DNA from: Verrucomicrobia bacterium UBA3063
GTDB lineage: Bacteria; Verrucomicrobiota; Verrucomicrobiia; Methylacidiphilales; Verrucolacustridaceae
NCBI GenBank assembly: GCA_002366885.1
Contig: DFCD01000105.1
Span: 540-5,774 of the forward strand
DNA length: 5,235 bases
Direction: 5' to 3'
Both the position numbers and the translations under genes were made by a program. Below, piece by piece: positions 1 to 5,235 of this stretch; within the stretch, counting starts at the first letter, position 1; every line of letters starts with the position of its first letter. The notes beneath the pieces are model-generated. The model was not told the origin of the DNA and made no database searches. It saw only the letters and a list, made by a program, of their open reading frames with translations.

Positions 1-69
1 AAGTTCCGCCGTCGCTTCACCGACGCCTCCGCCCCCTCCAAGGCCGTCAAGGCCAAGAAGCGCTCCTAG
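1..69 (+). CDS. rpmE: Large ribosomal subunit protein bL31, C-terminal fragment
   Basis: Only the last 22 codons and the TAG stop lie in the window. The translation begins KFRRRFTDAS and ends AVKAKKRS. bL31 proteins typically end in a GRVEKF(Q/N/R)(K/R)(R/K)(F/Y) segment, which matches KFRRRF, followed here by a short Ala/Lys-rich basic extension typical of a ribosomal protein tail. bL31 sits at the central protuberance of the 50S subunit and bridges to the 30S head. The call is supported by position: rpmE directly upstream of prfA is a widespread gene order. The start and any zinc-binding cysteines are outside the window, so the zinc or zinc-free type cannot be told. The identification rests on a short tail plus context. 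Confidence 0.72.
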   Translation, partial: KFRRRFTDASAPSKAVKAKKRS

Positions 70-89
70 GTTCCCGCGCGGACCCGGCC

Positions 90-110
90 TTCCGCCGCCC
101 GGCGGCGGGA
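90..110 (+). other. GC-rich hairpin in the rpmE-prfA gap
   Basis: CCGCCGC at 92-98 pairs with GCGGCGG at 102-108 around a three-base loop, and T91-G109 and T90-A110 can extend the stem to nine pairs. It lies 21 bases after the rpmE stop and 22 bases before the prfA ATG. No T-run follows (CGCGCCGTCC), so it does not look like a standard intrinsic terminator. It could be an mRNA processing or stability element, or could tune read-through from rpmE into prfA. The pairing is seen directly; the role is inferred. Confidence 0.45.
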
Positions 111-132
111 CGCGCCGTCCGCCCATGCCCCC

Positions 133-1209
133 ATGGATCCCGCCGACCAGCTTGCCCGCCTCGAGAAACGGCTTGCGGAACTCGACCGCGAAATGGCCGA
201 CCCGAACCTCTATCGCCAGGCCAGCCGTGCCCGCGACCTCGCCCGGGAACACGCCCGGATCCGGGGAGGCGCGGAGGCCGGCCGCAAATTGCGGTCCCTG
301 CTGGCCCAAAAGGAGGAAAACGCAAAGCTGCTCGCCGCCACCACCGATGCGGACATGCGCCAACTGGCGGAGGAAGAGGCGGCCCAGATCGCCAAGGATG
401 AGTTGGCCGCACGGGACCAGGTTCTGCAGGCCCTTCTGCCGCCGGACCCGGACGAGCACCGCGACACCATCGTGGAAATCCGCGCCGGCACGGGAGGAAC
501 CGAGGCCGCGCTGTTTGCCGGCGACCTCTTCCGCATGTACAGCCGCTACGCCGAAACCCGGGGATGGAAACTAGAGCCCATGGCCTCCAGTCCTTCCGAC
601 CTGGGCGGCCTCAAGGAAATCATCTTCGAACTCAGCGGTCCTGGAGTTTTCGCCGCCATGCGCCACGAAAGCGGGGTCCACCGCGTCCAGCGCGTGCCCG
701 CCACCGAGGCCCAGGGACGCATCCACACCTCCACCGCCACCGTCGCCGTCCTGCCCGAAGCCGAGGAGGTCGATGTCCAGCTCAAGCCGGAGGAGATCCG
801 TGTGGAAGTCTGTCGCGCCGGCGGCCCGGGCGGCCAGGGCGTGAACACGACCGATTCCGCCGTCCAGGTCCTCCACATTCCCACCGGCCTGATCGTCCGC
901 TGCCAGGACGGCCGCTCCCAGCTGAAGAACCGCGAAAAGGCCATGAAGGTGCTCGCCGCCCGCCTGCTCGAACGCCGACGCGAGGAAGAGCGCAACAAAC
1001 TCGACAGCGCCCGGCGCCAACAGGTCGGCACCGGCGAGCGCAATGAGAAGATCCGCACTTACAACTTTCCCCAGAACCGCCTGACCGACCACCGCATCGG
1101 CTTCACCTCGCACGACCTCGCGCAGGTCATGGAAGGCAAGCTGGGCGACCTCGTGGAAGCCCTCGCCGCCGACCACCTCCAAGCAAGGCTTCGAGCCGGC
1201 CAGGCTTGA
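133..1209 (+). CDS. prfA: Peptide chain release factor 1 (RF1)
   Basis: RF1 recognises UAA and UAG stop codons in the ribosomal A site and triggers hydrolysis of peptidyl-tRNA. The 358-residue protein has the family's usual length. Residues 1 to about 105 form the charged, helical N-terminal domain. The RAGTGGTEAALFAGDLFRMY block (117-136) opens the core. The stop-codon reading tripeptide PAT is at 189-191 inside RVPATEAQGRIHTS, which marks RF1 rather than RF2 (SPF). The catalytic GGQ is at 233-235, followed by VNTTDSAV, and TYNFPQNRLTDHRI (309-322) is the conserved C-terminal signature. The loop reads GPGGQGVN instead of the enterobacterial GAGGQHVN. ATG 133 is the only in-frame ATG after the in-frame stop at 67; an ATG at 125 is in another frame. 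No clear Shine-Dalgarno sequence precedes it. Gln235 is the expected substrate of the PrmC encoded downstream. Confidence 0.97.
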   Translation: MDPADQLARLEKRLAELDREMADPNLYRQASRARDLAREHARIRGGAEAGRKLRSLLAQKEENAKLLAATTDADMRQLAEEEAAQIAKDELAARDQVLQALLPPDPDEHRDTIVEIRAGTGGTEAALFAGDLFRMYSRYAETRGWKLEPMASSPSDLGGLKEIIFELSGPGVFAAMRHESGVHRVQRVPATEAQGRIHTSTATVAVLPEAEEVDVQLKPEEIRVEVCRAGGPGGQGVNTTDSAVQVLHIPTGLIVRCQDGRSQLKNREKAMKVLAARLLERRREEERNKLDSARRQQVGTGERNEKIRTYNFPQNRLTDHRIGFTSHDLAQVMEGKLGDLVEALAADHLQARLRAGQA

Positions 1210-1219
1210 AGTGCGTTTT
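1189..1219 (+). terminator. Candidate intrinsic terminator over the prfA stop codon
   Basis: CTTCGAGCC (1189-1197) pairs with GGCTTGAAG (1203-1211) through nine consecutive pairs, one of them G-U, around the five-base loop GGCCA. The right arm contains the prfA TGA (1207-1209). A moderately T-rich stretch follows (TGCGTTTTG), with more T-runs at 1232-1236 and beyond. The stem is clear, but the T-tract is interrupted right after it, so termination may be partial. It would separate prfA transcription from the unusual gene downstream. Confidence 0.5.
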
Positions 1220-1271
1220 GATGAGTATGGGTTTTTAATTGAGTTTTGCTTTTAATAAATTATCTACCCTT
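1212..1271 (+). promoter_or_regulatory. AT-rich leader, possible promoter region
   Basis: Composition drops sharply right after prfA: this 60-base stretch is dominated by T and A (GTTTTTAATTGAG, TTTTAATAAATTATC) inside otherwise GC-rich DNA. Such a tract is a natural place for a promoter of the following gene, which lies beyond a candidate terminator. No convincing -35/-10 pair stands out. The best -10-like string is TAAATT at 1256-1261, with a poor upstream partner. The AT-richness is seen; promoter function is inferred. Confidence 0.3.
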
Positions 1272-1281
1272 GGAAGAAAGG
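1272..1281 (+). promoter_or_regulatory. Ribosome binding site that decides the start of the exported protein
   Basis: The purine run GGAAGAAAGG ends two bases before ATG 1284, with GGAAG seven bases from the start. No comparable site precedes the upstream in-frame TTG at 1239. The site also places a signal peptide right at the N terminus, so ATG 1284 is preferred. Confidence 0.55.
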
Positions 1282-1283
1282 TC

Positions 1284-3407
1284 ATGAAGTCCAACCCATC
1301 CAGCGCCAAGTGCCCCAAAAAGGGTCTGCCATATGTTCTCTTGATCCTAAGTTTTTTCATTTCCCTGATACACGGTTCGGAATCGCCTTCTGGAGAACCG
1401 CCCCCCGGAGACTCCAATTCTCACAATGTTTCCCTACCCCGGGAATCCGTGCAGAGGGAAAAGGCCCCTTCGCTTGAGGAAATTCTAAAAACGGAAGTCC
1501 CTGAGTTGGCGAGGGAAAATTCCGCGACCAATGACAACTGGAGACGGCTTGTGGAAGCTCTCGCAAAGAATGAATTCGACGCCGCCAACGGCTATGCCCG
1601 CACTCTCATCAATACCAGGGAGGTTTTGTCACCAATGCGCCTGGAATACTGCATTGTTTATCAAGAAATAACAAAAACCGAGGATGCAAACACCCAAGGT
1701 TTTTCTCCCACCCTCAATCAGATCCTAGAGATCGATAGAAAACTGGAAAATCTTAGCTCCGAAAATCAGGCCCTTCTCGAGGAGCGACCAAAAGTGTATA
1801 AAAAGATAGAGGATAAAAACAGGGCCAAAGCTACTTCCGCCCTAATTGGCTCCCTGATTGGTGCCGGACTTGGGGCAGGGCTAGGAGCAGCCGCGGGAGG
1901 AGGAGATGCCGCGGCATTAGGAGCTGGTGCGGGGGCAGCCTTAGGTGCTGCCGGAGGATACGGCTACGCCGCCGCTGACTCGCCGGAGGTACGGCTTCAG
2001 TACATTGAAAGAAGGCTTCAAGAAATCTCCATAGAGAAACCCTCCGCAGAAGCCCAAAAAACTCAATTGCGCCTTCAGCTAAACGCGGAAGAAAAACAGC
2101 GGGAAATGGATTCTGACCGGGCCAGACTAGCCCTACGAGAGCGGGTGCTTCGTTTAATGGACCGTCTTTCAAGCGAAAACGAATTTCAACCCAGCGTAGC
2201 CATTGCCAATGCATTCCTCAAACTTCGAGGAATGGACTCCGCCGTAAGTCTCAAATCCTCAGAGATTTACCAGGAACAGTCTAGAGTTGCGAAGGTCGTC
2301 AAAATCGCAAAAGCAATCGAGCGCGAGGTAGAGGAAGTACTTGGTCGTGGATCCAAAACACCCAAGCCTTGGACAGCCTCGAGCGAACTTGGCAAAAAAC
2401 TCCAGATGGCCAAACAGTCCATCCAAGACGAAAAGTATGTCCGACTGCTAGAGAAAGAACTTTTTAGCCTGCGGGAAGAACTAGAAACCATCAAGACAAC
2501 TGCCGATAAACAAAGAAATGATCTGCTTTCCCTCGGAGAGAGAAATGCCGAGGAGGCCTTTCCCCAGCTGGAATCATACGGGGCTTTCTATCAGGATGAC
2601 CCAAATTATAACACTGCATGGCTAAAGATGAAGGATCTGCGCCAGAAACAAGCGGAGGCAAGGGTGGAGTATTATATGCAAGCGGTGACCGAAACCCTTG
2701 AGAATGACCCTGAAAAGGCCAAAATTCTTCTGATCAGTCTTCTGGGAAAAGAGGTTCCTCCGATCGAAAAAGTTATTTTGGAATCAAAGATTTCCGCAGC
2801 CTTCCGAAGAATCCATCAAAAAGAAATCCGCATGATCCGAAAGGACTTGGACGAAGCCCAAGGCTATCTCACGAAATACTCCCTCCAAACAGGCTCAAGC
2901 TTAGCCGAAGTCAATCTGAGCTCTCTTCAGGGGCAGGTTCGTGCCGACACCTACGAGGACCTAGAAAATTCAAAAACCACCCTGCAGGGAGGAGCCCAGA
3001 GCCCAATCCTCCCTGTTACGGCAAATATCGATTACCAAGATACCGCCAACCAGAAAACTTCCATACGCCAGGTTGCAGGGGATATCGATGACCAAAAACG
3101 GGTTTTTTCCTTCGCCGGAAGGCTTTTTGTGGGTGTCGAAAATGTGGAACGTTGCCTGAGTCTTCTGGAGGGTGCCAATGTCAGAGCTAAGCATCTACAA
3201 AAGGACGAAAACTTGGACAAAGTCCTGGCGGGTCGTTTGGATGGACTAGCGAAATCGATAGAAGTCTCTTTGGAGCAGGTGAAGGGCTTTCGAGATAAAG
3301 AAATCGGTGCAAGAAAACTTACCTGGACCTTAGTGACCTCGGGGGTCTGTCTTACCGCTCTGGCAGGGACCGGGGGAGCCATTACATTGGCCCGCCGCAA
3401 AAGCTGA
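1284..3407 (+). CDS. Exported coiled-coil / glycine-zipper protein, C-terminally membrane-anchored, function unknown
   Basis: I do not recognise this 707-residue protein. Residues 1-14 are basic and polar, 15-29 are hydrophobic (LPYVLLILSFFISLI), and HGSES follows, giving a Sec-type signal peptide with likely cleavage near residue 31. There is no lipobox. Residues 33-60 are rich in Pro, Ser and Gly, like a linker. Heptad-like charged helices occupy about 143-180, 235-295 and 372-419. Between the first two lies a Gly/Ala-rich hydrophobic block (185-231) with two similar halves, GAGLGAGLGAAAGG and GAGAGAALGAAGG, resembling a glycine-zipper membrane hairpin. Four TPR-like stretches appear near 89-129, 291-332, 412-454 and 466-510. 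A hydrophobic segment (679-701) is followed by the tail LARRKS, suggesting an inner-membrane anchor with a cytoplasmic end. An alternative TTG start at 1239 would add 15 residues but lacks a ribosome binding site. Base composition and codon use (AGA, ATA, TTA, CTA) differ from prfA and coaD. No catalytic motif is visible; a structural or pore-related envelope role is speculation. Confidence 0.85.
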   Translation: MKSNPSSAKCPKKGLPYVLLILSFFISLIHGSESPSGEPPPGDSNSHNVSLPRESVQREKAPSLEEILKTEVPELARENSATNDNWRRLVEALAKNEFDAANGYARTLINTREVLSPMRLEYCIVYQEITKTEDANTQGFSPTLNQILEIDRKLENLSSENQALLEERPKVYKKIEDKNRAKATSALIGSLIGAGLGAGLGAAAGGGDAAALGAGAGAALGAAGGYGYAAADSPEVRLQYIERRLQEISIEKPSAEAQKTQLRLQLNAEEKQREMDSDRARLALRERVLRLMDRLSSENEFQPSVAIANAFLKLRGMDSAVSLKSSEIYQEQSRVAKVVKIAKAIEREVEEVLGRGSKTPKPWTASSELGKKLQMAKQSIQDEKYVRLLEKELFSLREELETIKTTADKQRNDLLSLGERNAEEAFPQLESYGAFYQDDPNYNTAWLKMKDLRQKQAEARVEYYMQAVTETLENDPEKAKILLISLLGKEVPPIEKVILESKISAAFRRIHQKEIRMIRKDLDEAQGYLTKYSLQTGSSLAEVNLSSLQGQVRADTYEDLENSKTTLQGGAQSPILPVTANIDYQDTANQKTSIRQVAGDIDDQKRVFSFAGRLFVGVENVERCLSLLEGANVRAKHLQKDENLDKVLAGRLDGLAKSIEVSLEQVKGFRDKEIGARKLTWTLVTSGVCLTALAGTGGAITLARRKS
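1836..1976 (+). repeat. Glycine-zipper coding segment with two similar halves
   Basis: This stretch encodes Ser-Ala-Leu-Ile-Gly through Tyr-Ala-Ala-Ala. Small residues recur as GxxxG and GxGxG patterns in two blocks separated by GGDAAAL. It contains no basic residue and one acidic residue (Asp), so it could insert as a tight helical hairpin or pack helices closely. Glycine-zipper 2TM proteins of bacterial envelopes have this style of sequence. The two halves look like a degenerate duplication at protein level. Confidence 0.6.
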
Positions 3408-3442
3408 ACAAGGCCCCACCATCCGATTCAAAATGAGTACCT

Positions 3443-3475
3443 AGGACGGCTAGATTTGAATGTACTCTCCGTCCT
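3443..3475 (+). promoter_or_regulatory. prmC ribosome binding site, able to pair with the early prmC codons
   Basis: AGGACGG (3443-3449) lies six bases before TTG 3456 and serves as the Shine-Dalgarno site that fixes this start. The exact reverse complement CCGTCCT occurs at 3469-3475 inside codons 5 to 7. A seven-pair stem with a 19-base loop would hide both the ribosome binding site and the start codon. The complementarity is seen directly; a regulatory effect is inferred. Confidence 0.5.
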
Positions 3476-4298
3476 CGAGGCAACCACCGGACATTTCACC
3501 AAACACGGGGTTCCCTCGCCACGGCTGCAGGCCGAACTCCTCCTCGCCCACGCCCTCTCGCTCCCGCGCCTCGGGCTGTATCTCCAGTTTGAGCGGGAAC
3601 TCAACGCCACGGAGTTGGAATCGCTCCGCCACCTTGTCCGCCGGCGGGCCGCCCGGGAACCGCTTCAACATGTCACCGGCTTCTCCGGTTTTTGCGGCCT
3701 GACGCTGAAGTGCACCCCGGCTGCGCTGATCCCCCGGCCGGAGACGGAGATTCTGGTGGAACACGCGGCCCGGATCATGGGCGAGCTTCAGCCGGGATTG
3801 GTCATCGATGTCGGCACAGGCACGGGAGCCATCCCCCTTGCCCTGGCCAGAAAACAGCCGGCTTTTCAGTACCTCGGGATCGATCTCTCGGAAGAGGCCT
3901 TGGCCTTGGCAACCCAAAACGCGACTGCTCCTGCCGCGACGCCGCCGACTGGAACCTCGGTCAAATGGACAAAGGGGGATCTTTTACAAGGCATCACGGA
4001 GACGGCGGTCCTGATCACGGCAAACCTTCCTTACCTGACGCCTGCCGAAATCGAATCTGCGGAGCCGGAGGTTCGGCACGATCCACGCTTGGCGCTGGAA
4101 GGCGGTGGGGACGGGTTGGATCTCATCCGCCGCCTGATCCCTCAAGCCTTCCGCCTCGCCCCGGCACTACTTCTGGAATGCGGGCCCGAGCAGGCGCCAA
4201 AAGTTGCCGCGCTGGCCCGGGAAGCGGGATTTCCCCAGGTCGCCGTCCACCCGGATCTGACTTCGCGGCCCCGCGTGGTGGAGGCACAGCGGTCCTGA
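3456..4298 (+). CDS. prmC: Peptide chain release factor N5-glutamine methyltransferase
   Basis: PrmC (HemK) is a cytoplasmic S-adenosylmethionine-dependent enzyme that methylates the glutamine of the GGQ motif in release factors, speeding termination. The 280-residue length is normal. Residues 1-75 form the helical N-terminal domain that binds the release factor (RLQAELLLAHAL at 23-34, REPLQHVTG at 67-75). IPRPETE at 92-98 is a family signature. The SAM-binding motif I is DVGTGTGAI at 118-126, and Asp143 in GIDLS is the likely ribose-binding acid. The catalytic (N)PPY motif reads NLPY at 190-193, a Pro-to-Leu change from the usual form. RHDPRLALEGGGDGLDLI (207-224) matches the conserved stretch after it. 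TTG is chosen because it has a well-placed AGGA site, no in-frame ATG or GTG lies nearby upstream, and the resulting N terminus aligns with the family. The gene is 48 bases after the unusual exported protein. Confidence 0.95.
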   Translation: MNVLSVLEATTGHFTKHGVPSPRLQAELLLAHALSLPRLGLYLQFERELNATELESLRHLVRRRAAREPLQHVTGFSGFCGLTLKCTPAALIPRPETEILVEHAARIMGELQPGLVIDVGTGTGAIPLALARKQPAFQYLGIDLSEEALALATQNATAPAATPPTGTSVKWTKGDLLQGITETAVLITANLPYLTPAEIESAEPEVRHDPRLALEGGGDGLDLIRRLIPQAFRLAPALLLECGPEQAPKVAALAREAGFPQVAVHPDLTSRPRVVEAQRS

Positions 4299-4362
4299 GG
4301 CTCCGCAGCCGGTCAAAAAGCCCTTTGCGTCACCGGACTCTTTCCCCGAAAATCATCCCGCG

Positions 4363-4854
4363 ATGAAGCGCGCTGTTTATCCCGGCACTTTCGATCCGAT
4401 TACCCTGGGCCATCTGGACGTCTTGGCCCGCGCCGTCCGTATTTTTGACGAGGTGGTCATCGCGGTGGCGGAGGACAGCGGCAAGGACGCCTCCTTCTCC
4501 GTGGACGAGCGCACCAAGCTGATCCGGGAGTGCCTCGGTTCGGAGCCATGGGTCGATCGCGTTCGTGTGGCCTCCTTCCGCGGCCTGCTTGTCGAGTTTG
4601 CCCGCAAGGAAAAGGCCGTTGCCGTCATCCGCGGCCTGCGGGCGGTGTCGGACTTTGAGTACGAGTTCCAACTGGCCCTGACCAACCGGCGCCTGCATCC
4701 GGAGCTGGAGTCGGTCTTTCTCATGCCGCGGGAGACCCTGGCCTTTCTCAGCTCCAACCTCGTGCGCGAACTGGCCAGACTGGGCGCGCCGCTGGAGGAG
4801 TTCGTCCCGCCGGCTGTGGTCAAGGCACTGCGGAAAAAGTTCCCCGCAAAGTGA
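4363..4854 (+). CDS. coaD: Pantetheine-phosphate adenylyltransferase (PPAT)
   Basis: CoaD transfers the adenylyl group of ATP to 4'-phosphopantetheine, giving dephospho-CoA and pyrophosphate, the penultimate step of coenzyme A synthesis in the cytoplasm. At 163 residues it has the usual bacterial length. The nucleotidyltransferase signature YPGTFDPITLGH is at 6-17, where the T/HxGH motif is TLGH rather than the common TNGH. Lys41 and Arg90 sit at conserved substrate-binding positions. RGLRAVSDFEYEFQLALTNRRL (90-111) and PELESVFL (113-120) are strong family blocks, and LSSNLVREL (129-137) is the variant of the ISSxxVKE ATP-binding motif. No Shine-Dalgarno site is evident before the ATG. The 64-base gap after prmC contains only weak inverted repeats. 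The stop overlaps the next start, so it is probably translationally coupled to yceD. Confidence 0.97.
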   Translation: MKRAVYPGTFDPITLGHLDVLARAVRIFDEVVIAVAEDSGKDASFSVDERTKLIRECLGSEPWVDRVRVASFRGLLVEFARKEKAVAVIRGLRAVSDFEYEFQLALTNRRLHPELESVFLMPRETLAFLSSNLVRELARLGAPLEEFVPPAVVKALRKKFPAK

Positions 4855-5235
4855 GGATTGATCCCCGCACGATTCCGGAAAGCGGGCTCGATCTGCAGGG
4901 ATCGTTGCCGGTGGCGGATTACGGGATCCCGATGGAGGGCATCACCGGTTGGAACACCATCGACTATCGCCTCCATGCGGTCCGCACGGGACCGGAAATC
5001 ACCGTGACGGGCACTTTGGGGGCATCGTTCGGAATCCAGTGCGCCCGCTGCCTTGATCCAATCCCTTGGAATCTGGAAATCAACGACTTCTGCCAGATTT
5101 TAAGCGTTCCCGAAGAGGCGGTGGCTGACTTGACTCCCCTCATCCGGGAGGACATCATCCTAGCCCTTCCGCTCGCACCCCGCTGCGAGTTGGACAGCGC
5201 CGGTCGGTGCCCGCGCTCGGGGCGAGTCTTCGCCC
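4851..5235 (+). CDS. yceD: YceD/DUF177 family protein, N-terminal part
   Basis: The reading frame is open from GTG 4851 to the window edge: 128 codons plus one base, with no stop. GTG overlaps the coaD TGA in the four bases GTGA, a typical coupling arrangement. The translation starts MRIDPRTIPESGLDL. DUF177 traits are the CARCL block at 64-68 and the LIREDIILALPLAPRCEL block at 98-115, which corresponds to the family's ED-ILALP-P-C stretch. The usual CKGLC..CG ending is replaced by SAGRCPRSGRVF, leaving Cys112 and Cys120 as the later cysteines. YceD proteins are linked to ribosomal RNA and large-subunit metabolism and are commonly encoded just before rpmF (bL32) and plsX; both would lie beyond the window if the usual order holds. 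The C terminus is not seen. Confidence 0.85.
   Translation, partial: MRIDPRTIPESGLDLQGSLPVADYGIPMEGITGWNTIDYRLHAVRTGPEITVTGTLGASFGIQCARCLDPIPWNLEINDFCQILSVPEEAVADLTPLIREDIILALPLAPRCELDSAGRCPRSGRVFA

Noticed and set aside
571..1182. Long open frames on the minus strand across prfA
   Set aside because: They are antisense shadows in GC-rich coding DNA. The Gly/Ala/Val-heavy translation has no recognisable motif, and the + strand frame is unmistakably RF1.
1239..1283. TTG 1239 as the start of the exported protein
   Set aside because: It has no ribosome binding site and lies in the AT-rich leader. ATG 1284 has a purine-rich site and puts a standard signal peptide at the N terminus.
1831..1980. 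DNA tandem repeat or CRISPR-like array in the Gly/Ala-rich region
   Set aside because: The repetition is at protein level (GAG, GAA patterns). The nucleotide units vary and there are no uniform spacers.
4299..4336. Possible terminator between prmC and coaD
   Set aside because: GGCT/AGCC and CCGGT/ACCGG can pair, but the stems are short or interrupted and no T-run follows. No terminator is called.
3692..4366. 224-codon + strand frame inside prmC
   Set aside because: It is out of frame with a strongly conserved methyltransferase, is rich in Arg/Gly/Pro and has no family motif.
4377..4976. 199-codon minus-strand frame across coaD and the yceD start
   Set aside because: It overlaps two clear + strand genes, and its Ser/Arg-rich composition is typical of an antisense shadow.
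1..5235. tRNA, rRNA or riboswitch
   Set aside because: No cloverleaf, rRNA segment or recognisable aptamer core was seen. The intergenic gaps are all under 80 bases.

Overview
The window is a 5.2 kb piece of a GC-rich bacterial chromosome carrying translation and core-metabolism genes, all on the + strand: the tail of rpmE (bL31), prfA (RF1), a large exported protein of unknown function, prmC (RF1/RF2 glutamine methyltransferase), coaD (phosphopantetheine adenylyltransferase), and the start of a yceD/DUF177 gene cut by the right edge. The rpmE-prfA-prmC order, the GPGGQGVNTT form of the RF1 catalytic loop, the NLPY form of PrmC and the divergent DUF177 protein make a Verrucomicrobiota/PVC-type bacterium my best guess. 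This is inference from gene order and motif style, not a database match.

Layout: rpmE ends at 69. A 63-base gap with a strong GC hairpin follows, then prfA (133-1209). A hairpin over the prfA stop codon, followed by T-rich DNA, looks like a terminator. After an AT-rich leader comes a 707-residue protein (1284-3407) that I do not recognise. It has a signal peptide, coiled-coil segments, a Gly/Ala-rich glycine-zipper block, several TPR-like helical stretches and a C-terminal membrane segment with a basic tail. Its DNA is visibly less GC-rich than its neighbours and uses codons such as AGA, ATA, TTA and CTA that are scarce next door. prmC (3456-4298) starts at TTG with a good ribosome binding site, coaD (4363-4854) follows after 64 bases, and yceD begins at a GTG overlapping the coaD stop by four bases.

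Functionally, RF1 and PrmC form an enzyme-substrate pair: PrmC methylates the glutamine of the RF1 GGQ motif. bL31 and YceD (usually next to rpmF, bL32) are ribosome-related, and CoaD makes the coenzyme A precursor used by the fatty-acid genes that commonly follow yceD-rpmF. The odd item is the envelope protein lodged between prfA and prmC, which are usually adjacent. It is the best candidate here for something undescribed, probably acquired or lineage-specific.
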